Positions 36,210-46,956 of a stretch of DNA of 64,000 bases are shown in pieces. The first letter of the stretch is position 1. The number at the start of each line of letters is the position of its first letter. A program made the position numbers and the translations under genes. Under the pieces are notes generated by a model. That model was not told the origin of the DNA, made no database searches, and saw only the letters and a list, made by a program, of their open reading frames with translations. Source of the DNA: Leptospira kemamanensis (GTDB taxonomy: Bacteria > Spirochaetota > Leptospiria > Leptospirales > Leptospiraceae); the NCBI RefSeq assembly GCF_004769665.1, contig NZ_RQGG01000019.1, positions 72,668-136,667 on the forward strand, read 5' to 3'.

Positions 36210-37973
36210 ATGTTATCCGATGACAAACGCAATCGATTTTTACAATTATTAAAAGAATCCACAAAAGATGAGTGGGTATGGATGTCGGGTTATCTTTCAG
36301 CCCTCACCCAAGCAAGCATCGGGGGCAGTGTGGACGTCTCCCTCAGTCCACCAGTAAGTATCTCCTCCAGTGATTCCTCCAATGGAAATCTAAAGGCAGC
36401 TCCCATCCAATGTAGCGTTGTGTATGGAACCGAAACGGGAAATTCCAAAAAACTGGGAACCGAACTCATCAAAAAACTAAAAGAACTCGGTGTCCAAGCG
36501 AAATTAAAAAGCACAGACACATACAAAGCAAAAGACCTAAAAGAAGAAGAGTATTTATTTGTGATCGTTTCCACTCATGGAGACGGAGAACCACCACAAG
36601 CAGCCAAACCGTTCATTCAAATTTTATCCGAATCCAAAGATTCCTTAGCGAAGGTCAAATTCGCCGTTCTTGGGTTAGGTGATACCAGTTATCCACTGTT
36701 TTGCCAAACGGGAATTGATGTGGATTCCATGCTCGAAAAACTCGGTGCAGAACGAATTCACGATCTCGGAAAATGTGATGTGGATTTTGAACAAGTTTCC
36801 AAACCTTGGATGACAGAACTCATTTCCAAACTGAATACCATTTCCAAAACGGCAACGACTCAAGTTTCGAAACAATCACAAACAGCGACTCCAAAACCAA
36901 GTTCAGGTGGCAAAGTAGTATATGAAGGTACTGTTGTCACCAATCTTGTGTTAAATGATGTTGGTGCATCGAAATCTACTCGTCATATTGAAATCAAATC
37001 CACTTTACCAATCGATTATTTACCTGGGGACAGTGCTGGATTTTTAGCATACAACCGTGAAGAGGAAGTGAATCGTATTTTAGGTTTATTACAAACAGAC
37101 AGAGAAACTCGGGTCACTTACAAAGGCGAAACATGGATGTTTTATGATTTACTCCAAAAAAAAGTTTCGATTCGGTTTTTACCAGACCGTGTGATTCAAA
37201 AGTATGTGGCTCTTTCTAAAAGAGAAGTTCCCGCGGGAAAATTGGATTTAGATGTACTATTAACGCTTTACCCTGCGGAAACAAAACTGGATGTGCAGGC
37301 CTTGGTTGATATTTTGGAACCGATTGTCCCTAGATATTATTCAATTGCTTCCAGTCCTACTGCTCACGGGGAAGAGGAAGTTCACCTAACAGTAGCAGAA
37401 GTGGAAATCGAAACCTTTACTGGATTAAAATCAGGGTTTTGTTCCGGTTATCTTTCCAATTTAAAGGAAGGAGATAAGGTTCCTTTTTTCATCCAAAGAA
37501 ACAATTCCTTTCGATTGCCAAGTCCTGATACTGATATCATCATGATTGGACCAGGAACTGGGATTGCACCATTTCGAAGTTTTTTATTTGAAAGAGAACA
37601 AGCTGGTGGGAACGGAAAAAATTGGTTATTTTTTGGAGAACGTAACTTTGTCTCGGATTTTTATTACCAAACCGAACTCTTGGAACTCATGGACACAGGT
37701 GTATTACACAAATTGAATACGGCGTTTTCGCGTGATACCAAACAAAAAGTGTATGTCCAAGACCGAATGGGTGAAAATGCTTTGGAACTACTCAAGTGGA
37801 TTGAAAACGGTGCCATCATTTACCTTTGTGGTTCCAAAGATCCAATGAGTAAGGATGTCGATCGCAAATTAATCGAAATACTATCGGAAAGAACTTTTGA
37901 CACAGGCAAAGAAGCTTCTGAATACTTAAAAGAATTAGAAGAGTCCGGCCGTTACATCAAGGACGTTTACTGA
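36210..37973 (+). CDS. cysJ: sulfite reductase flavoprotein alpha subunit
   Basis: CysJ passes electrons from NADPH through FAD and FMN to CysI. The 587-residue protein has a flavodoxin domain (SVVYGTETGNSKKLG, STHGDGEPP), an FAD domain with RYYSIASSP, and an NADPH domain with GPGTGIAPFRSF and the C-terminal aromatic KDVY. The first 60 residues before the flavodoxin domain are low-complexity. cysI follows after 7 bp. Confidence 0.95.
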   Translation: MLSDDKRNRFLQLLKESTKDEWVWMSGYLSALTQASIGGSVDVSLSPPVSISSSDSSNGNLKAAPIQCSVVYGTETGNSKKLGTELIKKLKELGVQAKLKSTDTYKAKDLKEEEYLFVIVSTHGDGEPPQAAKPFIQILSESKDSLAKVKFAVLGLGDTSYPLFCQTGIDVDSMLEKLGAERIHDLGKCDVDFEQVSKPWMTELISKLNTISKTATTQVSKQSQTATPKPSSGGKVVYEGTVVTNLVLNDVGASKSTRHIEIKSTLPIDYLPGDSAGFLAYNREEEVNRILGLLQTDRETRVTYKGETWMFYDLLQKKVSIRFLPDRVIQKYVALSKREVPAGKLDLDVLLTLYPAETKLDVQALVDILEPIVPRYYSIASSPTAHGEEEVHLTVAEVEIETFTGLKSGFCSGYLSNLKEGDKVPFFIQRNNSFRLPSPDTDIIMIGPGTGIAPFRSFLFEREQAGGNGKNWLFFGERNFVSDFYYQTELLELMDTGVLHKLNTAFSRDTKQKVYVQDRMGENALELLKWIENGAIIYLCGSKDPMSKDVDRKLIEILSERTFDTGKEASEYLKELEESGRYIKDVY

Positions 37974-37980
37974 GGAAATC

Positions 37981-39648
37981 ATGGCAGAAACTAAAAAAGA
38001 AACACTCGCTGAAAAAGTAAAAAGACTTAGCCGTGGCCTTCGAGGTACACTTGCAGACAGTTTAAAAGACGAACATACTGGTTCTTTGCGTTCCGATGAT
38101 CAGTTATTACTGAAATTTCATGGGATGTACCAACAAGACGATAGAGATAGAAGAGACGAACGTGCGTTAAAGAAATTGGAACGTTTGTATTCTTTTATGA
38201 TCCGTTTACGGATTCCTGGTGGGATGATTGGCCCTGTCCATTGGGAAGCACTTCATAATGTAGCTGGTGAAAACTCTACAGGAACGATCAAAATCACGAC
38301 AAGACAAACTGTCCAACTCCATGGGATTCTAAAATCCAAAATCAAACCAACCATCAAAGCGTTTGATTCTGTGTTTTTGGATTCCATCGCTGCTTGTGGG
38401 GATGTGAATCGTAATGTCACCTGTACTTCTAATCCAGCAGCAAGTCCCTTACACAAAGAAGTGTTTGGGTATGCGGGTGAAATCAGTCGTTCTTTACTCC
38501 CCAAAACCAGAGCTTATTACGAGATTTGGTTAGATGAAAATCTTTTGGCAGAAAAAGAAGAACCAGAAGATCCTTTGTATAAAGATGTATATCTTCCTCG
38601 TAAGTTTAAAATTGCGATTGCGATCCCACCATATAATGATGTCGATTTATTCACCAATGACATAGGGCTCATCGCGATCATTGAAAATGGACAGTTATTA
38701 GGATTTAACATTGCAGTTGGTGGTGGTCTTGGAACCACCCATGGCAATCCAGATACGTATCCTCGTGTGGGAACTGTATTTGGTTTTATTCCCAAAAAAG
38801 ATATTTTAAAAGTTGTGTATGAAATTGTCACAGTCCAAAGAGATTTTGGAAATCGTGAAGATCGAAAACTATCTCGTTTGAAATACACATTGGACCGTTT
38901 AGGTGTTGAGTTTTATAAACGAGAAGTGGAAAAACGTGCCGGCATTAGTTTTGAACCGGCAAAGGATTTTCAATTCACACAAAGGTCTGATGATTTTGGT
39001 TGGAAACAAGATGTAGCGGGCAACTGGCATTATACAGTGTTTGTGGAAAATGGCCGAGTGTGTGATGAACATGGTTATAATCTGAAAACGGCTCTTTTGG
39101 AAGTTTCCAAAACAAGACGTGCCACATTTCGTTTCACTTGTAACCAAAACTTGATTTTATCGGATATCTTTCCGAAAGACAAAGATCTCATTGAATCCAT
39201 TTTAGTGAAGTTTGGTGTTCACAGAAAAACAGGAGAAGTCTCTCCTATCCGAAAAAACTCCATCGCCTGTGTGGCATTAAACACTTGTTCTTTGGCACTT
39301 GCGGAGGCACAAAGATATTTGCCGAGCCTCATCGATAAAATTGAACCGATTCTTTCTAAACATGGAATCTCAGAAGAACCAATTTCCATCCGAATGACAG
39401 GTTGTCCTAATGGTTGTGCAAGGCCGTATATCTCTGAGATTGGACTTGTGGGAACATCTTATGGGAAATACAATCTCCATTTAGGAGCAGATGCGGAAGG
39501 TTACAGACTCAATCGAAAATACAAAGAAGATTTGGATGAGTCTGCCATTTTGCAAGAGTTAGATGGACTGTTTGGTAAATTTTCCAAGGAACGTAACGGG
39601 AACGAGTCCTTTGGTGATTATATCAATCGAATTGGAATTCTGAAATAA
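37981..39648 (+). CDS. cysI: sulfite reductase hemoprotein beta subunit
   Basis: CysI reduces sulfite to sulfide at a siroheme coupled to a 4Fe-4S cluster. In this 555-residue protein the four cluster ligands are in ACVALNTCSLALAEA (CX5C) and MTGCPNGCARP (CX3C). Substrate-binding basic residues occur in TTRQTVQLHG and CGDVNRNVTC. Its siroheme would come from cobA and sirC just upstream. A hairpin terminator follows. Confidence 0.95.
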   Translation: MAETKKETLAEKVKRLSRGLRGTLADSLKDEHTGSLRSDDQLLLKFHGMYQQDDRDRRDERALKKLERLYSFMIRLRIPGGMIGPVHWEALHNVAGENSTGTIKITTRQTVQLHGILKSKIKPTIKAFDSVFLDSIAACGDVNRNVTCTSNPAASPLHKEVFGYAGEISRSLLPKTRAYYEIWLDENLLAEKEEPEDPLYKDVYLPRKFKIAIAIPPYNDVDLFTNDIGLIAIIENGQLLGFNIAVGGGLGTTHGNPDTYPRVGTVFGFIPKKDILKVVYEIVTVQRDFGNREDRKLSRLKYTLDRLGVEFYKREVEKRAGISFEPAKDFQFTQRSDDFGWKQDVAGNWHYTVFVENGRVCDEHGYNLKTALLEVSKTRRATFRFTCNQNLILSDIFPKDKDLIESILVKFGVHRKTGEVSPIRKNSIACVALNTCSLALAEAQRYLPSLIDKIEPILSKHGISEEPISIRMTGCPNGCARPYISEIGLVGTSYGKYNLHLGADAEGYRLNRKYKEDLDESAILQELDGLFGKFSKERNGNESFGDYINRIGILK

Positions 39649-39660
39649 GATCAAAACGAG

Positions 39661-39700
39661 GCCAATGGTTCTGAATTAATGCACCATTGGCTTTCTATGT
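39661..39700 (+). terminator. terminator of cysJI
   Basis: GCCAATGGT and ACCATTGGC form a 9-bp stem with a 13-nt loop, followed by TTTCTATGTTT. It overlaps the end of the convergent small membrane-protein gene and may work in both directions. Confidence 0.7.
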
Positions 39701-40059
39701 TTCCAATATAGAACTAAGTCTGGAAGAAGAGACCAGAGACTAGGAAATGGGTCTGGCCAAGACCAAAAGAAAATGATGAGATGTGTTGGAATTCCTAATG
39801 AAGTATAAACATGAATGAATTTTGATCTAAGCTCAGTTTGATTGATCTGATTGAAAAATCTTCGAAATAAAATAGTCGGCACTATTTGGAATACTAGAGA
39901 GAAACTGAAATAAAGTAACATATTCCCAAGAAGCGCAAATCCTCCTGCGGGTGATTCTGAGACTGGAAGTGTATAACCAACAAAAACCGACCGAACCAAG
40001 ACTGCTATGCATAAGAGTAGAAATGGTCTCTTGGAGACTTGGAAAACCAATGAGTTCAA
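39676..40059 (-). CDS. small hypothetical membrane protein
   Basis: A 127-residue protein with about three membrane segments (FLLLCIAVLVRSVFVGY; LLGNMLLYFSFSLVFQIV; SLGIPTHLIIFFW). The start is TTG at 40059 with no clear ribosome site, which lowers confidence. It fills the gap between convergent cysI and cysN. Nothing links it to sulfur except position. Confidence 0.55.
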   Translation of the reverse strand: MNSLVFQVSKRPFLLLCIAVLVRSVFVGYTLPVSESPAGGFALLGNMLLYFSFSLVFQIVPTILFRRFFNQINQTELRSKFIHVYTSLGIPTHLIIFFWSWPDPFPSLWSLLPDLVLYWKHRKPMVH

Positions 40060-40100
40060 ATCAATTCAATCCACCATTGGATTCCAATTCTCAAAATTCT

Positions 40101-41333
40101 CTACAATAACATCCCTGCGGCTACGGTTTGGTTGGTTCCTTCGTCCACTAAGATAAAACTCCCCGTACCTCTGATCTTAGAATAAGGATCGTATGCGACA
40201 GGTTTTGCGGTGCGAAGAGTGACTTTTCCGATTTCATTCAAACCAAGGTTCGGTTGTTCTGTTTTTTCGTGAGTGCTTGTTTCCACTCTGTATTCGAGGG
40301 AACGAACCGAAACTTTTACAGCGTTTGTGGTTTGGCGGAGTAGGTATTTGGAACCTGGAGTCATGACCTTTTGGTCCATCCAACAGATATGAGCTTCGAG
40401 GTCTTGGGAAATGGTAGGTTCTTTCCCTGTCACCACTAACATATCACCACGGCTCACATCAATTTCATCTTCCAATCGAATGGTCACAGACATAGGTGCA
40501 TAAGCAGTGGTCAGTGATCCATCAAAGGTATCAATGGCTTTGATTTTGGAAGTGAGTCCACTTGGTAATACTGTGATCGAATCTCCTACTGCAAAGTGAC
40601 CACTTCGAATCTGACCCGCATAACCTCTGTAATCATGGTATTCTGTCGTTTGAGGACGAATTACATTTTGAACAGGGAATCTGGGAGCAGGGGATTCTTC
40701 CTCAGTATGAATTTCTATTTCTTCTAAAAAGTGGAGTAAGGATTTCCCTTTCCACCAAGGCATAGACGCAGATGGGTCGACTACATTATCACCATTTAAG
40801 GCCGAGATGGGTAGGAAGTGGATGGATTTTAAGTCTAAGTCTTTTGCAAATTCCAAATATTGTTTTTGGATGTTTAAGAATACCTCTTCTGAAAAATCCA
40901 CAAGATCCATTTTGTTCACACAAACAACGACATAAGGAAGTCGTAACAAAGATACAATGTAAGAATGTCGATAGGTTTGTTCAATCACACCTTTTCTCGC
41001 ATCAATGAGAATGATGGCAAGATCTGAATTGGAAGCACCGGTCACCATGTTGCGTGTATATTGCACATGACCCGGAGCATCCGCAATGATGAATTTTCGT
41101 TTCGGAGTGGAGAAGTATTTATAGGCCACATCAATTGTGATGCCTTGTTCTCGTTCTGCTTTTAAGCCGTCAGTTAAAAGAGCAAGGTTGATTTGTCCAT
41201 TTACTTGGCCTGCGCGTTCAATCGCTTCCAATTGGTCTTGGAAAATTGATTTACTATCGTATAACAATCGTCCGATGAGAGTGGATTTTCCGTCGTCCAC
41301 ACTTCCTGCAGTAATAAAACGTAAAATGTCCAT
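40101..41333 (-). CDS. cysN: sulfate adenylyltransferase large (GTPase) subunit
   Basis: CysN is the GTPase that drives ATP sulfurylase. The 410-residue protein has GSVDDGKST (residues 10-18), EREQGITIDVAY, ADAPGHVQYTRNMVTG and NKMD. It lacks the APS kinase domain seen in some CysNC fusions. Its ATG overlaps the cysD stop by one base (TAATG). Confidence 0.96.
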   Translation of the reverse strand: MDILRFITAGSVDDGKSTLIGRLLYDSKSIFQDQLEAIERAGQVNGQINLALLTDGLKAEREQGITIDVAYKYFSTPKRKFIIADAPGHVQYTRNMVTGASNSDLAIILIDARKGVIEQTYRHSYIVSLLRLPYVVVCVNKMDLVDFSEEVFLNIQKQYLEFAKDLDLKSIHFLPISALNGDNVVDPSASMPWWKGKSLLHFLEEIEIHTEEESPAPRFPVQNVIRPQTTEYHDYRGYAGQIRSGHFAVGDSITVLPSGLTSKIKAIDTFDGSLTTAYAPMSVTIRLEDEIDVSRGDMLVVTGKEPTISQDLEAHICWMDQKVMTPGSKYLLRQTTNAVKVSVRSLEYRVETSTHEKTEQPNLGLNEIGKVTLRTAKPVAYDPYSKIRGTGSFILVDEGTNQTVAAGMLL

Positions 41334-42241
41334 TAGAAATACCCACCTTTTTTTCTCTCTTCCATCGCTGCTTCCGAACGTTTGTCATCCAAACGGGAAC
41401 CCCTTTCGGTGGTGCGGGAAATTTGAATTTCTCGAATGATATCGTCCACAGAATTGGCTTCCGACTCGACGGCTGCCGTGCAAGTCATGTCACCAACTGT
41501 GCGAAACCGAACGGTTCTTGTTTCTACTTTATCGGAATTGTCTAAACTGATAAATTTAGAGACAGGAAATACCAATTCCTCTCGCCAAACAATTTCTCGT
41601 TGGTGCGAAAAGTATAAAGAAGGTAAATCAATGTTTTCTTTTCGGATGTATTCCCAAACATCAAGTTCTGTCCAGTTACTGATGGGAAATACACGAACGT
41701 TTTCCCCTACATGGATTTTTCCATTATAGATATTCCAAAGTTCAGGGCGTTGGAGTTTGGGATCCCAAGATCCAAATTCATCTCTGACAGAAAAAATGCG
41801 TTCTTTCGCTCTTGCCTTTTCTTCATCGCGACGAGCTCCACCGATACAGGCATCAAATTTAAACTCAGCGATCGTATCGAGTAAGGTCACCGCTTGGATG
41901 GCATTTCGACTTGGAAACTTTCCTTTTTCTTCAACGGCTTTTCCTTGGTCGATGGAATCTTGTACATAACGTACAATTAATTTTTCTCCAATTCGTTCTG
42001 CGAGTGCATCACGAAACTCTAGCGCCTCATCAAAGTTATGCCCTGTGTCAATGTGGACGAGTGGAAAAGGAAACTTTCCTGGGCGAAAGGCTTTTAGAGC
42101 CAGGTGGACAAGACAAATGGAATCTTTACCACCTGAAAATAATAAAGCTGGTCTTTCGAACTGAGCTGCCACTTCTCGTAAGATATAAATGGCTTCTGAT
42201 TCTAATTGGTCTAAATGAGAAAGTCGATGGGTACTAGTCAT
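41333..42241 (-). CDS. cysD: sulfate adenylyltransferase small subunit
   Basis: CysD, with CysN, makes adenosine 5'-phosphosulfate from sulfate and ATP. The 302-residue PP-loop protein has LLFSGGKDSICLVHLA, HIDTGHNF and GGARRDEEKARAKER. The C-terminal SERGSRLDDK block is conserved. It lies 6 bp after cysH. Confidence 0.96.
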   Translation of the reverse strand: MTSTHRLSHLDQLESEAIYILREVAAQFERPALLFSGGKDSICLVHLALKAFRPGKFPFPLVHIDTGHNFDEALEFRDALAERIGEKLIVRYVQDSIDQGKAVEEKGKFPSRNAIQAVTLLDTIAEFKFDACIGGARRDEEKARAKERIFSVRDEFGSWDPKLQRPELWNIYNGKIHVGENVRVFPISNWTELDVWEYIRKENIDLPSLYFSHQREIVWREELVFPVSKFISLDNSDKVETRTVRFRTVGDMTCTAAVESEANSVDDIIREIQISRTTERGSRLDDKRSEAAMEERKKGGYF

Positions 42242-42247
42242 AATTTC

Positions 42248-42973
42248 TTATCCTTTTTTTGGTGTGAGTTTTCCATCTACCCAATGTAACCCACATTCTT
42301 TCTTTGTTTCCTCTTCCCACCACCATCTGCCAGCGCGAAAGTCCTCACCTGGTTCTATGGCTCTTGTACAAGGAGCACAACCAATGCTTGGAAATCCTTT
42401 GTCGTGTAACACATTATAGGGGACATTGTGTTCGCGAATGTATTTCCAAGTATCTTCAAAACTCCAATGGAGGAGTGGTTGGTATTTGATTAAATTTCTG
42501 CTAGGGTCCGATTCAAACAAAGACATCTCCGTTCGAAATCCGGATTGTTCTTTCCGAAGTCCAGTCACCCAAACTTCCATCCCGTGTAATATGGAATCCA
42601 GTGGGACCAGTTTTCTGATTCGGCAACATTCCTTTCGTAATTCTTGTGAATCATAAAATGCATTGGGACCATAGGATTCCACAAAACTTTGAGTCTCTTT
42701 TGCATTCGGAAAAAATGCTTCAATTTTTGCCCCATAACGGATGTTTGTTTTTTGCCAAACATCATAGGTTTCTTGGAAAAGGCGTCCTGTATCCAAGGTG
42801 GCGATGCGGATCGGGATGGCCTCGCTACAAATGGCGTGAGTGATGGCCTGGTCTTCCAATCCAAAACTAGTGGTAAACACCACTTTGCCAGGAAATTCGG
42901 CACTCAAACGTTTCAGGCCATCGACAAGCGATAGATTGGCATAAGATTCTGTCAAAACTTCCAAATTTCCCAT
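42248..42973 (-). CDS. cysH: adenylylsulfate (APS) reductase, assimilatory CysH
   Basis: CysH reduces activated sulfate to sulfite with thioredoxin. The 241-residue protein has FTTSFGLEDQ, TLDTGRLFQETY and the cluster motif KECCRIRK...GCAPCTRA, the CC/CxxC signature of 4Fe-4S APS reductases. The catalytic Cys is in the C-terminal KKECGLHW. The cluster motif, and the absence of an APS kinase gene here, point to APS rather than PAPS as substrate. First gene of cysH-cysD-cysN. Confidence 0.94.
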   Translation of the reverse strand: MGNLEVLTESYANLSLVDGLKRLSAEFPGKVVFTTSFGLEDQAITHAICSEAIPIRIATLDTGRLFQETYDVWQKTNIRYGAKIEAFFPNAKETQSFVESYGPNAFYDSQELRKECCRIRKLVPLDSILHGMEVWVTGLRKEQSGFRTEMSLFESDPSRNLIKYQPLLHWSFEDTWKYIREHNVPYNVLHDKGFPSIGCAPCTRAIEPGEDFRAGRWWWEEETKKECGLHWVDGKLTPKKG

Positions 42974-42991
42974 TTTGATCCCGTCCTAGCA

Positions 42992-43012
42992 TCCAATGTT
43001 TTGTATATTGGA
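42992..43012. promoter_or_regulatory. inverted repeat upstream of cysH (possible operator)
   Basis: TCCAAT-N9-ATTGGA lies 19-39 bp before the cysH ATG. A perfect 6-bp arm in a short promoter region suggests a repressor or activator site, perhaps for sulfur control. Confidence 0.35.
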
Positions 43013-43041
43013 CGATTTGTAAAGTATATTAGCGGAAATTA

Positions 43042-44106
43042 TTAGATAGAGAAGTCTTCCACGTAAACTTTTGCCTTTTTGATTCGCAGGTAAACGGTCT
43101 CTCCTGGGAGTAAATTCAAGTATTTGTAGATTTCCTGTTCGAGAACGGATTCAATGAGGGTGCCTGTATCCACTCGTTTCAGTTCCACACGGACATTTCG
43201 GCCAGTGGAATGGATGTATTGGATCTCGGCTGCGATCCCCTGGTCTTTTTCCCTGACAATTTCTACATCATAAGGACGCACATAGGCAACGGCATCGGAT
43301 TCCTTGATGTTCTCGTGTTCCGAAGTTTCGAGAGCGAGATTTCCGATTTTTGTTTTTCCTTCCTCAATCCTTCCATGAAATAAATTCACATCACCTAAGA
43401 AGTGAAAGACGAAGGGTGATTTAGGTTTGTTGTACACTTCATCTGGACTTCCCACTTGTTCGAGTTGGCCTTGGTTTAAAATCACAATCCGGTCACTCAC
43501 TTCAAGTGCTTCTTCTTGGTCATGAGTGACAAATACACTAGTAATGTGAATTTCATCGTGAAGTCTTCGTAACCAATTGCGGAGTTCTTTTCTGACCTTG
43601 GCATCAAGTGCACCAAAAGGTTCATCCAACAAAAGAAATTTTGGTTCAATGGCAAGGGCACGTGCCAGGGCAACCCTTTGCCTTTGGCCTCCAGAAAGTT
43701 CATGTGGGTAACGGTTATGAAATTTTTCTAATTGGATGAGGGTAAGTAGTTTTGCAATTTTTTCTTGGATCTCTTTTTTGGAAGGCCTCGTCGCTTTGGG
43801 ACGGACTTCCAATCCAAAGGCTATGTTTTCTGCAATGGTCATATGACGAAAGAGAGCATAGTGTTGGAATACAAAACCTACTTCTCCATTTTGGATTTTA
43901 GATTGAGACAACGCGTCTCCAATAAATTGCACAGAACCAGAGCTAGGTTCTTCAAGTCCAGCAATGATACGAAGTAAGGTGGTTTTTCCTGAACCAGAAG
44001 GACCAAGAAGAGCCACAAGCTCTCCATCAGGAATGGTTAAAGAAACATCTTTTAAAGCAGTAAACGACCCAAAGGTTTTATGGACATTTTGTATTTCAAT
44101 TGGCAT
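43042..44106 (-). CDS. cysA: sulfate ABC transporter ATP-binding protein
   Basis: The 354-residue ATPase of the sulfate/thiosulfate importer. Walker A is GPSGSGKTT (residues 35-43), the ABC signature [15 protein letters not shown], Walker [12 protein letters not shown], and the switch His in [13 protein letters not shown]-terminal TOBE-like regulatory domain follows. One base separates it from cysW. Confidence 0.95.
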   Translation of the reverse strand: MPIEIQNVHKTFGSFTALKDVSLTIPDGELVALLGPSGSGKTTLLRIIAGLEEPSSGSVQFIGDALSQSKIQNGEVGFVFQHYALFRHMTIAENIAFGLEVRPKATRPSKKEIQEKIAKLLTLIQLEKFHNRYPHELSGGQRQRVALARALAIEPKFLLLDEPFGALDAKVRKELRNWLRRLHDEIHITSVFVTHDQEEALEVSDRIVILNQGQLEQVGSPDEVYNKPKSPFVFHFLGDVNLFHGRIEEGKTKIGNLALETSEHENIKESDAVAYVRPYDVEIVREKDQGIAAEIQYIHSTGRNVRVELKRVDTGTLIESVLEQEIYKYLNLLPGETVYLRIKKAKVYVEDFSI

Positions 44107-44107
44107 A

Positions 44108-44911
44108 TTAAGATCTCTCGGTTCGTTTTTCTAAAATCAATTTGAAGATTAAAGTGAGGAGTGATAAAAACACAAGTAAGGTCGCACAAGCAAAGGCACC
44201 CACGGAATCAAATTCATTGTACAACATTTCTATATACAAGGGAAGGGTTGTTGTTTTTCCACGGATATGTCCACTGAGAACAGACACCGCACCAAACTCA
44301 CCCATAGCTCGCGCATTACAGAGGATGATCCCGTATAACAATCCCCATTTGATATTGGGTAAAATGATTCGATAGAATAACTGAAAAAAACTCGCACCGA
44401 GTAACATACCTGCTTCCTCTTCTTCGCGACCTTGACTTTGCATGAGTGGAATGAGTTCTCTTGCAACAAAGGGAAAGGTGATAAACACTGTGGCGATGAT
44501 AAGGCCAGGTGTATCGAAAACGATTTTCAAATTATGTTCCGCTAAAAACTCACCAAAGGTTCCTTGTCTTCCGAATAACAACAAAAAGATGAGACCAGAC
44601 ACAACGGGCGAAACAGCAAAGGGTGAATCAATGATGGTTATGAGAAGGTTTTTTCCAGGAAAGGTAAATCTTGTAATCGTAAAAGCGGCTGTGATACCAA
44701 AAAACGTATTGAGAATCACGGAAACAAAAGACACTTTTATGGTGAGTCCAATGGCAAAGAGTGCATATTCACTTGTGATCGATGCGTAATACTTTTCCCA
44801 ACCTTCTGAAAATGCCTCGGTAAACACAGTATAAATGGGCAAAAGTAATAAGATGCCAAAAAGAGTGTAGGCTAGTAATACAAGGAAAATGGGCAAAAGT
44901 TTAGATTTCAT
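44108..44911 (-). CDS. cysW: sulfate ABC transporter permease CysW
   Basis: The 267-residue inner-membrane permease has six helices. The coupling loop is [25 protein letters not shown] (shown in part), of the EAA type. The [22 protein letters not shown] segment is typical of CysW. It pairs with CysT and is driven by CysA. It overlaps cysT by 4 bp. Confidence 0.94.
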   Translation of the reverse strand: MKSKLLPIFLVLLAYTLFGILLLLPIYTVFTEAFSEGWEKYYASITSEYALFAIGLTIKVSFVSVILNTFFGITAAFTITRFTFPGKNLLITIIDSPFAVSPVVSGLIFLLLFGRQGTFGEFLAEHNLKIVFDTPGLIIATVFITFPFVARELIPLMQSQGREEEEAGMLLGASFFQLFYRIILPNIKWGLLYGIILCNARAMGEFGAVSVLSGHIRGKTTTLPLYIEMLYNEFDSVGAFACATLLVFLSLLTLIFKLILEKRTERS

Positions 44912-45735
44912 GTGAGTTTTTTAGATGCCCGTTCTTGGAAAAAATTGATGAGAAACATAAAGAAAAAGGATGTGAGTAACATCACAAGGGCAATTGAAGT
45001 TGCTTTCTCGAATTCGTATTGTTCCAGTTTGGTGACAATGAGTAATGGAAGAATTTCTGTTTTACCAGGCAGGTTTCCAGAAATGAATACCACCGATCCG
45101 TATTCTCCAATGCTACGGGCAAACGCCATCCCAGTTCCTGCAAGAAGGGAAGGCCAAAGTTCTGGTAACAAAACTCTCCAAAATATTTGGAACGGTGTGG
45201 CTCCGAGACAACGTGCACTTTCTTCTAATTCTTTGGGTAGTTCTTCGATGACAGGTTGAACTGTTCTTACAACAAAGGGAAAACCAATAAAAACAAGAGC
45301 GATCACAATGCCTATCGGAGTGTAAGCAATTTGGATTCCCCATTTGTCAAACAAGGAACCAATCATTCCTGATTGTGAATAAATTGTGGTAAGAGCAATC
45401 CCTGCCACCGCCGTGGGCAAAGTGAACGGTAAATCGATTAAGGTATCAAAAAATTTTTTAAATGGGAACTGGTAACGAACAAGAACCCAAGCAAATAAAA
45501 ATCCAATGAATAAATTGAGGATAGCGGAGACAAGTCCCACACTAAAACTTAAAAAAAGCGCAGAACGAATGCGCTCATCAGTAAAAACTTCCAAAATCCC
45601 TGTGAATCCAATTCCCAGGGAATGATAAAAAAGACCGATTAACGGAATGATGACGACCGCCGAAGAATAAAAAACTGTGAATCCTAAACTGATCCCTAAA
45701 TGTATTTTTTTGTACGGTCGTGTTTCTATTGGCAT
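44908..45735 (-). CDS. cysT: sulfate ABC transporter permease CysT
   Basis: The 275-residue six-helix permease has the EAA loop [20 protein letters not shown] and the conserved [22 protein letters not shown]. It forms the channel with CysW. Three bases separate it from the binding-protein gene upstream. Confidence 0.94.
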   Translation of the reverse strand: MPIETRPYKKIHLGISLGFTVFYSSAVVIIPLIGLFYHSLGIGFTGILEVFTDERIRSALFLSFSVGLVSAILNLFIGFLFAWVLVRYQFPFKKFFDTLIDLPFTLPTAVAGIALTTIYSQSGMIGSLFDKWGIQIAYTPIGIVIALVFIGFPFVVRTVQPVIEELPKELEESARCLGATPFQIFWRVLLPELWPSLLAGTGMAFARSIGEYGSVVFISGNLPGKTEILPLLIVTKLEQYEFEKATSIALVMLLTSFFFMFLINFFQERASKKLT

Positions 45736-45738
45736 CGA

Positions 45739-46776
45739 TTATTTGGTTTTGTAGATAGAATCAAAGATTCCACCATCTGCAAAATGTTTTTTCTGTGCAG
45801 TATCCCAAGTTTCCCCTAAATCGGATAGAGAAAATAATTTCAAATTCGGAAAATCTTTGGCCGAGGATTTTGCGATTTGTGGATCAGTGGGTCTAAAAAA
45901 ATGTTTTGCGATGATCGTTTGTCCTTCTTTCGTAAATAGAAACCCAATATAAGCTGTGGCTTTTTCTAAATTTCCTTTTTGTGTCGCCGTTTTGGTGACA
46001 ACAGCAACAGGAGTTTCGGCTCTGATGGACTCAGAAGGATAAATCACTTCTAAACTATTTTTGCCAGATCGTTTTTCTTCCTCTAACGCCAGTTTTGCTT
46101 CATTTTCCCAAGTGATGAGAACATCCCCAATTTTGCGATTCACAAATGTAGTGGTGGAACCACGAGCTCCCGTATCGAGAACGGATGTATTTTGGAACAG
46201 GGCTTTGACAAATTCACTGGCTTTTTCATCTGACTTAAATTTACGTTTGGCATATCCGTATGCCGCCAAATAATTCCAACGAGCCCCACCACTGGTTTTA
46301 GGATTGGGGGTGATGATGGAAATTCCTGGTTTGACAATGTCATCCCAGTTTTTGATTTTCTTCGGATTCGATTTGCGCACTAGGAAAATGATCGTTGAAT
46401 AATAAGGAGTGCTTTGATTAGGGAATTTGGTTTGCCAATTCGGTTCAATTAACTTCGATTTGCTGGCAATATTATCAATGTCATAAGATAAAGCAAGACT
46501 TACCACATCTGCATCGAGACCATCAATGACAGCGCGTGCCTGTTTTCCTGATCCACCATGAGATTGTTGGATCGAAAACTCGGATCCCTTTTTCTCTTCC
46601 CATGATTTTAAGAAGGATTTGTTAATTTCTTCATACAATTCCCGAGTAGGATCAAAGGACACGTGAAGAAAACTGGATTCAGCAAACGCGGTTGTGTTGG
46701 TCACAATTCCTAAAAAAATGAACAATATGGCAGAAAAACTAGGCTTAGATTGGAGGAATTCGGGTATTTTTTTCAT
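45739..46776 (-). CDS. sbp: sulfate-binding periplasmic protein
   Basis: The 345-residue protein has a signal peptide ([17 protein letters not shown]) and the sulfate-binding protein pattern: [64 protein letters not shown] and [12 protein letters not shown]. It captures sulfate for CysT-W-A. It is first in the leftward transport operon and divergent from the fliK operon. Confidence 0.95.
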   Translation of the reverse strand: MKKIPEFLQSKPSFSAILFIFLGIVTNTTAFAESSFLHVSFDPTRELYEEINKSFLKSWEEKKGSEFSIQQSHGGSGKQARAVIDGLDADVVSLALSYDIDNIASKSKLIEPNWQTKFPNQSTPYYSTIIFLVRKSNPKKIKNWDDIVKPGISIITPNPKTSGGARWNYLAAYGYAKRKFKSDEKASEFVKALFQNTSVLDTGARGSTTTFVNRKIGDVLITWENEAKLALEEEKRSGKNSLEVIYPSESIRAETPVAVVTKTATQKGNLEKATAYIGFLFTKEGQTIIAKHFFRPTDPQIAKSSAKDFPNLKLFSLSDLGETWDTAQKKHFADGGIFDSIYKTK

Positions 46777-46956
46777 TTTTGCGCCCTTTTGGTTAATAAA
46801 ACAAACTCATCCTCCAATTTAGTGAATATTTGTCAATGGAAAAACATATGCTTTTTCGGATTCACTTCCCTTTCCCGACATAAACCGAGAAAGGAAGAAG
46901 ATAATTCTCTCAAGGAAATCTGGGGAAGTTCGATCCTTAAGGGAGAAGGCACCCCA

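Noticed and set aside
46750..46956. In-frame N-terminal extension of fliK
   Set aside because: It would overlap the start of sbp on the other strand and encodes an atypical Cys/Phe-rich stretch; ATG 46957 has a better ribosome site.
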